Numbered from the stretch's first letter, positions 1 through 7,915 are shown. The stretch is 35,633 nt of DNA from Flavobacteriaceae bacterium CG2_30_34_30 (GCA_001873105.1 MNYN01000058.1:1-35633); one strand, 5' to 3'. Notes: generated from the sequence alone by a model not told the origin. Program-made: numbers and translations.

Positions 1-576
1 ATAGCAACAAATGGTACCCAAAAAGTTTATGTTACTGAAGATGGTGGGGTAACGTGGGTGTCCTATTTACATAATTTACCTAATTTTCAAGCACTCGCTC
101 TGGTTTGGCAAAACAATGCCCAAGATGGATTGTATGTGGGTATGAATTATGGTATTTACTATATTGATAATACCTTTACAGAATGGCAAGTGTACAATAA
201 CAACCTCCCAAATGTAATTATAAACGAACTTGAAATTAACGATGTAGAAAATAAAATTTATGCAGGTACATACGGCAGAGGACTTTGGGTTTCTCCTGTT
301 TATGAAGGTGTTTTAAATGTAGCGGAAACATCATTGTTTCAATCGCTTTCTGTGTATCCCATACCTGCTAATGAATTAATAAATATACGTTGGAATGAAA
401 ATTACCTTTCAGATATTCGAATTTTTGATAATTTAGGAAAACTTATCTTTTTTGAAAAGGAGGTTCTTTTGTCTGGCAATTATCCAATAGATATTTCTAA
501 ATTTTTCCCCGGAATTTATTTTTTAAGAATAAACAATGAAATAGGATCCACGACTAAAAAATTTATTATCAATTAA
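1..576 (+). CDS. C-terminal part of a secreted beta-propeller protein with T9SS sorting domain (5' truncated)
   Basis: The frame is open from base 1 and ends at TAA 574-576, so the start lies outside the window; about 191 residues are visible. The first part has sialidase/sortilin-like propeller features: 'TEDGGVTW' is an Asp-box-like repeat, and 'IYAGTYGRGLWVS' is the usual last blade of such proteins in Bacteroidota. The last ~80 residues look like a type A T9SS sorting domain (Por secretion tail): 'LSVYPIPANELINIRW', then a strand with 'IRIFDNLGKLIF', then 'FFPGIYFLRI' and a basic end 'TKKFIIN'. The family is exported by Sec, crosses the outer membrane through the type IX system, and is attached to the surface or released. 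The substrate cannot be told from this fragment. A GTG at 58 is in frame but is an internal Val, not a start. Confidence 0.85.
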   Translation: MATNGTQKVYVTEDGGVTWVSYLHNLPNFQALALVWQNNAQDGLYVGMNYGIYYIDNTFTEWQVYNNNLPNVIINELEINDVENKIYAGTYGRGLWVSPVYEGVLNVAETSLFQSLSVYPIPANELINIRWNENYLSDIRIFDNLGKLIFFEKEVLLSGNYPIDISKFFPGIYFLRINNEIGSTTKKFIIN

Positions 577-593
577 TTTATTTCAATTAAATT

Positions 594-1211
594 ATGGAGT
601 TCTCTTCCAAGCTTTTGGAAAATGTGGTGTATGAAATTTCACAACTTCCCGGTATAGGTAAGCGTACCTCATTGCGGTTGGCACTTCATTTGTTGAGGCA
701 ACCACAAGAGCAAACACAAAAATTATCTGAGGCTTTACAAAAAATGCGAAATGAAATAAAATTTTGCAAAAACTGCCACAACATTTCCGATGTTGAAGTT
801 TGTGAAATTTGTTCAAATCCAAACAGAAATGAAGAAATTGTATGTGTTGTAGAAGACATAAGAGATGTTTTAGCTATTGAAAACACTAGCCAATTTAGAG
901 GTTTGTATCATGTTTTAGGCGGAAAAATATCGCCTATGGATGGCATCGGCCCTAATGATTTAAATATCCCTACACTAATTGAAAAAGTGAAATCAGGTAA
1001 GGTGAAAGAATTAATTTTTGCATTAAGTTCCACTATGGAGGGCGATACCACAAATTTTTATATCTTTAAACAAATTGAAACTTACAAAATTATTACGACA
1101 ACTATTGCAAGAGGCATAGCTGTGGGCGATGAGTTGGAATTTGCAGATGAGGTAACTCTAGGCAGAAGTATCCTAAATAGAATACCTTTTGAAAATTCGT
1201 TGAAAATATAA
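594..1211 (+). CDS. recR: Recombination mediator protein RecR
   Basis: A 205-residue protein, the normal RecR length. It reads in family order: N-terminal helix-hairpin-helix (residues ~1-50, '[17 protein letters not shown]'), a zinc motif C-x2-C ... C-x2-C ('CKNC' and 'CEIC', ~58-72), then a Toprim domain ('[10 protein letters not shown]', '[15 protein letters not shown]') and a C-terminal Walker B-like stretch. RecR works with RecO (and RecF) to load RecA onto SSB-coated single-stranded DNA at gaps. The ATG lies 18 bases after the previous stop, and the HhH begins soon after it, which supports this start. The gene is probably transcribed with, or independently of, the glycosyltransferase 43 bases downstream; no terminator is seen between them. 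Confidence 0.97.
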   Translation: MEFSSKLLENVVYEISQLPGIGKRTSLRLALHLLRQPQEQTQKLSEALQKMRNEIKFCKNCHNISDVEVCEICSNPNRNEEIVCVVEDIRDVLAIENTSQFRGLYHVLGGKISPMDGIGPNDLNIPTLIEKVKSGKVKELIFALSSTMEGDTTNFYIFKQIETYKIITTTIARGIAVGDELEFADEVTLGRSILNRIPFENSLKI

Positions 1212-1254
1212 ATTAAACAAAGTTGCCCTATCTAAGTTATCGAAAAAAACACAA

Positions 1255-2394
1255 ATGAAATTATCTGTAATTATTCTTAACTACAATGTGTCTTTTTTTT
1301 TAAGACAATGTATACTAAGCGTTCAAGAAGCCATCGTAGGGTTAGAGGCAGAAATAATTGTGGTCGATAACCATTCGCAAGACGGAAGTTGTGCCATGCT
1401 TTCTGAAAAATTTCCAAAGATAACAGTAATACAAAATCCAAAAAATATGGGTTTTAGTAAAGCTAATAACCAAGGTGTTGCTTTGGCAAAAGGCGAATAC
1501 ATCTGTATTTTAAATCCAGATACTGCAGTAGCTAAAGAAACGTTTACTAAAATTTTAAAATTTGCCGAGGAACATTCAGATTTTGGCGCAATCGGTACAA
1601 AACTTATTGACGGTACAGGAAATTTTCTTCCGGAAAGTAAAAGGAATATCCCGAAACCTAAGGTTGCATTTTATAAAATTCTTGGTTTGAAAAGTAATAA
1701 AAATTGTTATTATGCTAATCAAGTCGAGGAAGACCAAAATGGTAAAGTTGATATATTAGTAGGAGCATTTATGCTTCTTAAAAAAGAAAGGTATCTAGAT
1801 GTAGGCGGTTTTGATGAAGATTATTTTATGTATGGTGAAGACATTGATTTGTCCTATAAACTTCTCAAAAAAGGCTATGTAAATTACTACTTTGGAGAAA
1901 CATCCGTGTTGCATTACAAAGGCGAAAGTACAAATAAAGACAGAAAATACATTCATCAATTTTATAATGCAATGCGCATTTTTTACACCAAGCATTTTAA
2001 AAAGAACTCCATTTTTAAACCATTAGTTTTTCTTGGAGTTACTTTTGCTAAGATAGGAAGTATATTAAAAATAAATTCTGTAATTCATGAAAAAGTACAA
2101 CCGGAAACCTACTATATATTAAGTGATAATATAGGTTTTTTAAAACAATTATCAGATGCCACCGGCGTTTCTTTAAAATCTATATCTAAAAGTTCAGTTA
2201 CCGATGGGGGTATTTATAATTCCCAACTCATTTTTGATGCTAATTATATTTCTTATAGTCAAATATTTAAAACCATGCAAGAGCTTAAAAATAAAGGCAA
2301 CACCTTTAGAATTAGGCCTATAAACTGCAAATATCTCATAGGAAGTGATAGTAGTAATGCCAAAGGAGAAGTGTTTTCCTTCAATAAATCCTAA
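1255..2394 (+). CDS. Glycosyltransferase family 2 (rhamnosyltransferase-like)
   Basis: A 379-residue GT-A fold enzyme. Residues 1-~230 hold the GT2 catalytic domain: 'SVIILNYNVSFFLRQCI' (strand 1), 'VVDNHSQDGS', the NMGFSKANNQG motif of the WbbL-like subgroup, 'ILNPDT' (the metal-binding region where DxD is usual), and 'GGFDEDYFMYGEDIDLSYKL', whose E-D-x-D carries the catalytic base. The C-terminal ~130 residues have no family signature I recognise; there is a hydrophobic stretch near 'FKPLVFLGVTFAKIG', possibly a membrane-associated helix. It likely transfers a sugar to a cell-surface polysaccharide or lipid carrier in the cytoplasm; donor and acceptor are unknown. It is not in a polysaccharide cluster, which is common for housekeeping GT2 genes in flavobacteria. 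Confidence 0.9.
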   Translation: MKLSVIILNYNVSFFLRQCILSVQEAIVGLEAEIIVVDNHSQDGSCAMLSEKFPKITVIQNPKNMGFSKANNQGVALAKGEYICILNPDTAVAKETFTKILKFAEEHSDFGAIGTKLIDGTGNFLPESKRNIPKPKVAFYKILGLKSNKNCYYANQVEEDQNGKVDILVGAFMLLKKERYLDVGGFDEDYFMYGEDIDLSYKLLKKGYVNYYFGETSVLHYKGESTNKDRKYIHQFYNAMRIFYTKHFKKNSIFKPLVFLGVTFAKIGSILKINSVIHEKVQPETYYILSDNIGFLKQLSDATGVSLKSISKSSVTDGGIYNSQLIFDANYISYSQIFKTMQELKNKGNTFRIRPINCKYLIGSDSSNAKGEVFSFNKS

Positions 2395-2447
2395 AAACAG
2401 TAACAGACCATTTAGTAAATAAAGAGAATTATTACTTCAAAATACCC

Positions 2448-2475
2448 TTTGATGGTTAAAAAATATTTAATTTTG
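2448..2475 (+). promoter_or_regulatory. Possible promoter of the E2 acyltransferase gene
   Basis: TAATTTTG at 2468-2475 fits the Bacteroidota -7 element TAnnTTTG. A TTTG at 2448-2451 lies upstream, but the 16-base gap is shorter than the usual 19-21, so the -33 assignment is weak. Transcription would start about 2481, some 30 bases before the ATG. Confidence 0.4.
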
Positions 2476-2510
2476 CAATCGCAATTAATAAAGTACTTTC
2501 TATAAATATT

Positions 2511-3821
2511 ATGGCAAAATTTGAATTAAAATTACCAAAAATGGGAGAAAGTGTTGCAGAAGCAACATTAACGAATTGGTTAAAAGAAATAGGCGATACC
2601 ATAGAAACAGACGAACCGGTTCTAGAAATAGCAACCGATAAAGTAGATTCAGAGGTGCCAAGTGAAGTAAACGGAATTTTAATAGAAAAACTTTTTAATG
2701 TAGATGATGTAATACAAGTTGGACAAACCATAGCCATTATTGAAACCAAAGGCGAAATACCTTCCGGAACAGATACCCATGGTATTACTGAAGAAGCTCC
2801 TACAGAAAAAATACTAGAAACAGTTGCATCACCAATAACATCAAACGAAAATGTTGTTAAACCTGTAATCACTAGTGATTCTAATCGGTTTTATTCGCCT
2901 TTAGTAAAAAACATCGCTTTAAAAGAAGGAATATCACAACAAGAATTAGACACAGTAACCGGAACAGGTAAGGAAGGGCGTGTAACTAAAAACGATATCC
3001 TATCGTATTTGGAAAACAGATCTTCTAAAACAGAAACTCCTAAAGTAAATCAACCTCAATCCACAACCACAACCCAAACTGTAAAAGGTGCTGTGCCTGT
3101 ATCCATTAACGGAGGGGATGAAATAATAGAAATGACTAGAATGGGCAAAATTATTGCGCATCACATGATTCAGAGTACACAGACATCAGCACACGTACAA
3201 TCCTTTATAGAGGTTGATGTCACCAATATCTGGAATTGGAGAAACAAAGTGAAAGGAGCCTTTGCTAAACGAGAAGGTGAAAATTTGACCTTTACACCAA
3301 TTTTTATGGAAGCTGTAGCAAAAGCCATCAAAGACTTTCCAATGATTAATATTTCTGTGGACGGCGATAAAATTATAAAAAGAAAAAATATAAATTTAGG
3401 TATGGCAGCCGCATTAGCCGATGGCAATTTAATTGTACCGGTTATTAAAAACGCCGATCAACTTAACCTAATTGGCATGTCAAAAGCAGTAAACGATCTT
3501 GCTAACAGAGCAAGAACCGGAAAACTAAGACCTGACGACACCCAAGACGGCACCTATACGGTCACCAATGTAGGAACCTTTGGAAGTATTATGGGAACTC
3601 CCATTATTAACCAGCCACAAGTAGCAATACTGGCATTAGGAGCAATTAGAAAAGTACCTGCAGTTATTGAAACTCCCGAAGGCGATTTTATTGGCATCCG
3701 TTACAAAATGTTCTTATCACACTCCTATGACCATCGTGTTGTAAATGGAGCAATGGGCGGACAATTTGTAAAACAAGTAGCAGATTATTTGGAAGGGTTT
3801 GATATTAACAGAGAAATCTAG
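2511..3821 (+). CDS. 2-oxo acid dehydrogenase E2 component (dihydrolipoamide acyltransferase)
   Basis: A 436-residue protein with full E2 architecture. Lipoyl domain ~1-78 has the lipoylation site K44 in 'EIATDKVDSEVPSE'. A linker follows, then the peripheral subunit-binding domain ~128-166 ('FYSPLVKNIALKEG', 'TGTGKEGRVTKNDIL'). A Thr/Gln/Pro-rich linker at ~170-192 leads to the catalytic CAT-like core ~205-430. E2 transfers an acyl group from lipoyl-lysine to CoA inside the giant dehydrogenase complex. The active-site motif is SYDHRVVNG: His408 is present, but the usual Asp of HxxxDG is Asn412. No E1 or E3 gene is nearby, so the substrate (pyruvate, branched-chain or 2-oxoglutarate) is open; the sequence style fits the branched-chain/acetoin group slightly better. 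A terminator follows, so it appears monocistronic. Confidence 0.93.
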   Translation: MAKFELKLPKMGESVAEATLTNWLKEIGDTIETDEPVLEIATDKVDSEVPSEVNGILIEKLFNVDDVIQVGQTIAIIETKGEIPSGTDTHGITEEAPTEKILETVASPITSNENVVKPVITSDSNRFYSPLVKNIALKEGISQQELDTVTGTGKEGRVTKNDILSYLENRSSKTETPKVNQPQSTTTTQTVKGAVPVSINGGDEIIEMTRMGKIIAHHMIQSTQTSAHVQSFIEVDVTNIWNWRNKVKGAFAKREGENLTFTPIFMEAVAKAIKDFPMINISVDGDKIIKRKNINLGMAAALADGNLIVPVIKNADQLNLIGMSKAVNDLANRARTGKLRPDDTQDGTYTVTNVGTFGSIMGTPIINQPQVAILALGAIRKVPAVIETPEGDFIGIRYKMFLSHSYDHRVVNGAMGGQFVKQVADYLEGFDINREI

Positions 3822-3856
3822 ATATGTAAATTATTTACATACGATTTTAATATTAT

Positions 3857-3887
3857 AATCCCGGGATGCTCACTCTCGGGATTTTTT
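3857..3887 (+). terminator. Rho-independent terminator after the E2 gene
   Basis: Arms AATCCCG (3857-3863) and CGGGATT (3877-3883) pair perfectly, and the next bases extend the stem by three pairs (one G-U), leaving a 7-base loop. A T run (3882-3887) follows. The remaining gap up to 4054 is AT-rich with no gene or clear motif. Confidence 0.85.
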
Positions 3888-4054
3888 CCTTTAAAAAGAT
3901 TCTATAGTTAAATTCTTTTTGTCCAATAATTTTAATAGCTTCTTATAATTTCAAATTTTTAAAGGATAAATATTTTTTGATATAAAACCAAATATAAGTA
4001 CTACAACATAAATCAAATTAACAAAAAACAGAGGAACAACTCATAGATAAATGG

Positions 4055-4062
4055 TATTTTTG
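4055..4062 (+). promoter_or_regulatory. Possible -7 element for the exonuclease gene
   Basis: TATTTTTG matches TAnnTTTG and sits 17 bases before the ATG at 4079. No good TTTG is seen at the expected -33 distance, so only the -7 part is supported. Confidence 0.4.
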
Positions 4063-4078
4063 TAAAAACAACGTTAAA

Positions 4079-4855
4079 ATGGAATTAAAACTAGACAAAC
4101 CAATTTGCTTTTTTGATTTAGAAACCACCGGAACAAACATTGCTACAGATAGAATTGTTGAAATTTCCATATTAAAAGTTTTTCCCAACGGAAACAAAGA
4201 AAGTTTTACTTGGAGGGTAAATCCTCAAATGTCTATACCTCCTTTTGTTACTTCTATTCACGGAATTACAGATGACATGGTTGCAAACGAACCAACATTT
4301 AAAGAATTAGCGTCAAAAATATATGCTTTAATTAAAGACGCAGATCTTGGTGGTTTTAATTCCAATCGGTTTGATATTCCGTTGCTGGCAGAGGAACTAT
4401 TGAGGGCAGGTATTGATGTGGACTTTAAAAATACATTGTCTGTAGATGTGCAAACCATTTTTCACAAAATGGAAAAACGCACTTTAGAAGCGGCTTATAA
4501 ATTTTATTGCGATGCTGATTTGAATAATGCCCATAGTGCAGAAGCAGATACAAATGCTACTTATGAAGTACTTAAAGCCCAAATAAAAAGATATGAAGAG
4601 CTGGAAAACAACACCAAATTTTTAGCACAATTTAGTGAACATAAAAAATTTGCAGACTTTGCCGGATATATTGGGTATGATAAAAACGACAACGAAATTT
4701 TTGCATTTGGGAAACACAGAGGAAGCAAGGTAGAAGATATATTAGAAAAAGAACCCGGATATTTTGGGTGGTTGCTCAATGCCGATTTTCCTCTATACAC
4801 TAAAAAAATCCTCACCGGTATCAAATTAAGAAAATTAAATAATAAATTAGATTAA
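4079..4855 (+). CDS. DEDDh 3'-5' exonuclease (DNA polymerase III epsilon / ExoX-like)
   Basis: A 258-residue protein. The nuclease domain (~8-172) has all DEDDh residues: D13 and E15 in 'FFDLETTGT', D99 in 'GFNSNRFDIPLL', and H152/D157 in 'HSAEAD'. 'HGITDDM' is the usual segment after strand 3. The C-terminal ~60 residues form a second module with 'FAFGKHRGSKVEDIL' and 'EPGYFGWLL', which I recognise as the ExoX-like C-terminal domain found after some DEDDh nucleases. The fold removes nucleotides from DNA 3' ends using two metal ions. It could be a proofreading subunit or a stand-alone repair or mismatch exonuclease; the C-terminal module and the lack of a polymerase neighbour favour the latter. 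The ATG leaves only 12 residues before the first catalytic Asp, as is usual. Confidence 0.92.
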   Translation: MELKLDKPICFFDLETTGTNIATDRIVEISILKVFPNGNKESFTWRVNPQMSIPPFVTSIHGITDDMVANEPTFKELASKIYALIKDADLGGFNSNRFDIPLLAEELLRAGIDVDFKNTLSVDVQTIFHKMEKRTLEAAYKFYCDADLNNAHSAEADTNATYEVLKAQIKRYEELENNTKFLAQFSEHKKFADFAGYIGYDKNDNEIFAFGKHRGSKVEDILEKEPGYFGWLLNADFPLYTKKILTGIKLRKLNNKLD

Positions 4856-4917
4856 TCTTCCAAAAGTTTATAAGAGAATAAAATATCCAATCCATTCTTA
4901 ACCCTGAAATTCAATAT

Positions 4918-5529
4918 ATGAAACTTATTTGTATAGGTAGAAATTATACCGCTCACATTGAAGAATTAGAAAACGAAAGGCCTACAGATCCGGTAATTTT
5001 CATGAAACCCGATACGGCAATCCTTCTAAAAAAACAACCATTTTTTATTCCTGAGTTTTCACAGGATGTGCATCATGAAGTGGAGGTTTTGGTTAGAATC
5101 AACAAAGTGGGTAAACATATAGATAAGAAGTTTGCACATAAGTATTATGATGAAATAGGCTTGGGAATAGACTTTACGGCAAGAGATTTGCAGTCTAAAC
5201 TAAAAGAAAAAGGATTGCCATGGGAAAAAGCAAAAGCATTTGATGGTGCGGCAGTTATTGGCGACTTTCTTCCTAAATCTGATTTTAAGGATCTCAACAA
5301 CATTAATTTCCATTTAGAAAACAATAAAAAAGTTGTACAAAAGGGTAATACTTCACTGATGTTGTGGAAAATTGATGCTTTAATCGAATATGTTTCAAAA
5401 TATTTTACATTAAAGATAGGAGATATTATCTTTACCGGTACTCCTTCAGGTGTTGCTAAAGTTAACCCTAATGACCATCTGGAAGGATATATTGAAAACA
5501 AACAACTCTTCTCAATAAAAGTAAAATAA
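4918..5529 (+). CDS. Fumarylacetoacetate hydrolase (FAH) family protein
   Basis: A 203-residue single-domain FAH-fold protein of the short YcgM/FAHD1-like type. Seen motifs: 'CIGRNYTAHIEELEN' at the N-terminus, 'HHEVEVLVRI' with metal-ligand acids E54 and E56, 'GIDFTARDLQ' with D85, 'WEKAKAFDGAAVIGDF', and 'GDIIFTGTPSGVAKV'. The family binds Mg/Mn and hydrolyses or decarboxylates beta-diketo acids; FAHD1-type members act as acylpyruvate hydrolase or oxaloacetate decarboxylase. The true substrate here is not known. Its stop is two bases before the Hpt gene, which itself overlaps cinA, so the three are probably co-transcribed. If the oxaloacetate-decarboxylase role applies it would be metabolite housekeeping, but that is inference. 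Confidence 0.9.
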   Translation: MKLICIGRNYTAHIEELENERPTDPVIFMKPDTAILLKKQPFFIPEFSQDVHHEVEVLVRINKVGKHIDKKFAHKYYDEIGLGIDFTARDLQSKLKEKGLPWEKAKAFDGAAVIGDFLPKSDFKDLNNINFHLENNKKVVQKGNTSLMLWKIDALIEYVSKYFTLKIGDIIFTGTPSGVAKVNPNDHLEGYIENKQLFSIKVK

Positions 5530-5531
5530 TT

Positions 5532-5873
5532 ATGGAAAAAGCATATTCCTTTGAAAGTTTGAATGAAATAGCAGGAGGTGATGAAGAATTCATTGCCGTT
5601 ATAGCAAAAACCTTTCTAGATGAAATTCCACCAGACCTAAAAGCTTTAGCGCAAGCCATCGAAAATAACAACAAACCATTAGCTTATCAGTTTGCTCATA
5701 AAATGAAACCAAATTTAGAAATGCTAGGATTGAACCTTACAAAAGATGTAACAGCAATAGAGTCGTGGACTAACACCACAAAAAATAAATCTGCAGCAGA
5801 ACCACACATTCAAAAAATAGAATCTATTTTAAATCAAGTTTTTACCGAACTTAAAACCGACTTTCATCTTTAA
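5532..5873 (+). CDS. Hpt (histidine phosphotransfer) domain protein
   Basis: A 113-residue protein that is essentially one Hpt four-helix bundle. The phosphoacceptor is H56 in 'FAHKMKPNLEMLGL', matching H-x-x-K-...-G, with K59 and G66 at the expected places. 'DEEFIAVIAKTFLDEIPPDL' is the typical first-helix region. Hpt proteins relay phosphate between a hybrid sensor kinase receiver and a response regulator. No kinase or regulator lies in this window, so the partner is unknown. It begins two bases after the FAH stop and its TAA shares one base with the cinA ATG (TAATG), so translation is probably coupled. The pairing with these metabolic genes looks like operon packing and may not reflect function. 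Confidence 0.85.
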   Translation: MEKAYSFESLNEIAGGDEEFIAVIAKTFLDEIPPDLKALAQAIENNNKPLAYQFAHKMKPNLEMLGLNLTKDVTAIESWTNTTKNKSAAEPHIQKIESILNQVFTELKTDFHL

Positions 5874-7120
5874 TGCGTGCAGAAATTATTACCATAGGTG
5901 ATGAAATTCTTATAGGTCAAATCGTCGATACAAATTCCGCATATATTGCCTCAGAGCTCAACAAAATAGGAATTCAGGTTGTTCAGATTACCTCTGTTCA
6001 AGATAAAAAAAAGCCTATTTTAGAATCCTTTGAAAACGCAAAAAATCGTGCAGATGTAGTTTTAATAACCGGTGGTTTAGGACCCACTAAAGACGACATA
6101 ACCAAACACACTTTTTGCGACTATTTTCAGGATATTTTAGTTTTAAATCAGGATGCTTTAAACAATGTAAACGAACTTTTTGAAAAACATGTAAAAAGAA
6201 TTCCAAACGAATCAAATAAGCAACAAGCCCTTGTACCCTCAAAAGCAATAGCTTTAAAAAATAGTTTTGGCACTGCTCCCGGAATGTGGATGGAAAAAGA
6301 CAATACTGTTTTTATTTCCCTGCCTGGAGTTCCTTTTGAAATGAAAGGATTAATGCAAAATGAAGTATTGCCTAGGCTTCAAAAAAGATTTCACAGACCG
6401 TTTATCGTACACAAAACAATACTAACCACAGGAATGGGTGAAAGTGCTATAGCCGAAATCATTGCAGATTGGGAAAATGCATTACCAGCTGAAATAAAAT
6501 TGGCCTATTTACCTTCTTTAGGAAGAGTTCGGTTGCGTCTCTCTACAAAAGGCAGTAATGAAAATGCACTCCACGCAGCCATAAACCAACAGGTTGTTGG
6601 ATTAGAACAATTAATAGGAAATTTTATTGTAGGCTATGATAATGAAAATTCCATAGAAGAAGTTATAGCAAAAATGCTAGTAAAACAAAAGAAAACTCTA
6701 AGCCTTGCCGAAAGTTGTACAGGAGGTCAAATGGCAAAACAAATAACGTCAATGGAAGGTGCTTCAGCCTACTTTAGAGGTGGTTTTGTAACCTATGCCA
6801 CCGACACAAAAACGAAACTCTTAGGAGTTCCTAAAGAAATGATTGATACCTATACCGTTGTAAGCGCACCTGTAGCTGAAGCTATGGCTCTAGGGGCAAA
6901 AAAACGCTATGAATCTGATTATGCTGTTTCTACTACAGGTATTGCAGGACCAACAAAAGGAGATGCTATGGAAGAGATAGGAACAGTTTTTATAGGAATT
7001 GCAACTCCTCAAGGCGTTTTTTCAGAAAAGTTTTATTTCGGAAATCAAAGAAGTAAGGTGATGAAAAGTGCTGTTAATGCGGCATTTATACTGCTTAGAA
7101 AAGAAATTTTGAAAAACTAA
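5873..7120 (+). CDS. cinA: CinA-like protein (MoCF-like domain plus nicotinamide-nucleotide amidase)
   Basis: A 415-residue two-domain CinA, normal length. The N-terminal COG1058/MoCF-like domain (~1-170) has 'TIGDEILIGQIVDTNSAYI', 'TGGLGPTKDDITK' and 'GTAPGMWM' / 'SLPGVPFEMKGLM'. The C-terminal PncC-type amidase domain (~255-415) has 'SLAESCTGGQMAKQIT' with the expected catalytic Ser281, 'FRGGFVTYATDTKTKLLGV', and 'TTGIAGPTKGD'. The family splits NMN to nicotinate mononucleotide and ammonia (pyridine nucleotide recycling); the N-terminal domain in related proteins is an ADP-ribose pyrophosphatase. Last gene of the FAH-Hpt-cinA run, with a one-base overlap at its start. It is often named competence/damage-inducible protein, but nothing here shows such regulation. 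Confidence 0.95.
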   Translation: MRAEIITIGDEILIGQIVDTNSAYIASELNKIGIQVVQITSVQDKKKPILESFENAKNRADVVLITGGLGPTKDDITKHTFCDYFQDILVLNQDALNNVNELFEKHVKRIPNESNKQQALVPSKAIALKNSFGTAPGMWMEKDNTVFISLPGVPFEMKGLMQNEVLPRLQKRFHRPFIVHKTILTTGMGESAIAEIIADWENALPAEIKLAYLPSLGRVRLRLSTKGSNENALHAAINQQVVGLEQLIGNFIVGYDNENSIEEVIAKMLVKQKKTLSLAESCTGGQMAKQITSMEGASAYFRGGFVTYATDTKTKLLGVPKEMIDTYTVVSAPVAEAMALGAKKRYESDYAVSTTGIAGPTKGDAMEEIGTVFIGIATPQGVFSEKFYFGNQRSKVMKSAVNAAFILLRKEILKN

Positions 7121-7130
7121 TATTTATTTG

Positions 7131-7161
7131 TTGTGCAACAGATAAAATTGTTTTAAATTTG
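7131..7161 (+). promoter_or_regulatory. Promoter of the rpmB-rpmG-DUF4295 operon
   Basis: TTG at 7131-7133, a 20-base spacer, then TAAATTTG at 7154-7161: a good fit to the Bacteroidota housekeeping promoter. The -33 part lies inside a small palindrome TGTTGTGCAACA (7129-7140), which could also be an operator, though this is speculative. Transcription would begin about 7167, 32 bases before rpmB. Confidence 0.7.
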
Positions 7162-7198
7162 CAGCCTGTTTTAAAATAACTATATAAAGTTAAAAGAA

Positions 7199-7438
7199 AT
7201 GTCAAGAGTTTGTGAACTTACTGGTAAAAGAGCAATGGTTGGAAACAACGTATCTCACGCAATGAATAAAACGAAGCGCAAGTTTAATATAAATTTGCTA
7301 AAGAAAAAGTTTTACATTCCTGAAGAAGACAAGTGGATTACACTGCGTGTATCTACTTCTGCTTTAAAAACAATTAATAAAAATGGCATCTCTGCGACAT
7401 TGAAAAAAGCAAGAGAAAATGGTTATTTAACTAAATAA
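7199..7438 (+). CDS. rpmB: 50S ribosomal protein bL28
   Basis: A 79-residue protein with the L28 signature: '[28 protein letters not shown]' is split here as '[17 protein letters not shown]' and '[11 protein letters not shown]', then '[17 protein letters not shown]'. Length and basic composition are standard. Only one Cys (C5) is present, so this is the zinc-independent (C-) form. bL28 sits near the E site of the large subunit. First gene of a three-gene ribosomal operon; rpmG starts 23 bases later. Confidence 0.97.
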   Translation: MSRVCELTGKRAMVGNNVSHAMNKTKRKFNINLLKKKFYIPEEDKWITLRVSTSALKTINKNGISATLKKARENGYLTK

Positions 7439-7461
7439 TCGGTCTAAATACTTTTACAGAA

Positions 7462-7650
7462 ATGGCAAAGAAAAGCAAAGGAAATAGAATCCAAGTAATC
7501 TTAGAATGTACAGAGCACAAAGAATCCGGAATGAACGGAACTTCTCGTTACATCACAACCAAAAACAAAAAGAACACACCAGATAGAATGGAATTGAAGA
7601 AATTCAATCCAATTCTTAAAAAAATGACTGTTCATAAAGAAATTAAATAA
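7462..7650 (+). CDS. rpmG: 50S ribosomal protein bL33
   Basis: A 62-residue basic protein with the L33 pattern '[15 protein letters not shown]', '[21 protein letters not shown]' (read in two parts: '[14 protein letters not shown]' and 'RMELKKFNP') and '[11 protein letters not shown]'. It lacks the two CxxC pairs of the zinc-binding form, so it is the zinc-independent type, consistent with the bL28 upstream. It lies near the E-site tRNA in the large subunit. Second gene of the rpmB operon; the next gene starts 48 bases later. Confidence 0.97.
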   Translation: MAKKSKGNRIQVILECTEHKESGMNGTSRYITTKNKKNTPDRMELKKFNPILKKMTVHKEIK

Positions 7651-7698
7651 ATAGAGATTTTTACTTTTGTATAAATTTCAAATAAACACATCTAAGTC

Positions 7699-7854
7699 AT
7701 GGCAAAGAAATCAGTAGGTACCATACAAACAGGATCTAAACGTTTAACAAAAGCAATAAAAATGGTAAGATCTCCTAAAACTGGGGCATACACTTTTGTT
7801 GAAACAATCACCACTCCTGAACTTGTTAATGAGTGGATGAGCAAACAAAAATAA
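7699..7854 (+). CDS. DUF4295 small ribosome-associated protein (bL38-like)
   Basis: A 51-residue basic protein beginning MAKKSVGTIQTGSKRL and ending 'NEWMSKQK', with 'KMVRSPKTGAYTFVE' in the middle. ATG at 7699, TAA at 7852-7854. This is the DUF4295 family, which in Bacteroidota follows rpmB and rpmG. From memory, the Flavobacterium johnsoniae ribosome structure assigned such a protein as a lineage-specific large-subunit protein named bL38; I am fairly, not fully, sure that DUF4295 is that protein. The position as last gene of a ribosomal operon, directly before the terminator, supports a ribosomal role. It is short enough to be missed by gene callers with a 60-codon cutoff. Confidence 0.85.
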   Translation: MAKKSVGTIQTGSKRLTKAIKMVRSPKTGAYTFVETITTPELVNEWMSKQK

Positions 7855-7874
7855 GCAATTTGTAAAATAGCATT

Positions 7875-7910
7875 AAGCCGTCTGCCTGTTGGTAAGACGG
7901 CTTTTCCTTT
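7875..7910 (+). terminator. Rho-independent terminator of the rpmB operon
   Basis: AAGCCGTCT (7875-7883) pairs perfectly with AGACGGCTT (7895-7903), leaving an 11-base loop, followed by a T-rich tract. It is the strongest GC stem in this part of the window. Confidence 0.92.
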
Positions 7911-7915
7911 TTGTG

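Noticed and set aside
2456-2872. Minus-strand frame of 138 codons over the start of the E2 gene
   Set aside because: Antisense shadow of a well-supported gene; Ser/Val/Ile-rich composition with no family motif.
5145-5501. Minus-strand frame of 118 codons over the FAH gene
   Set aside because: Antisense to a complete FAH gene, no signature.
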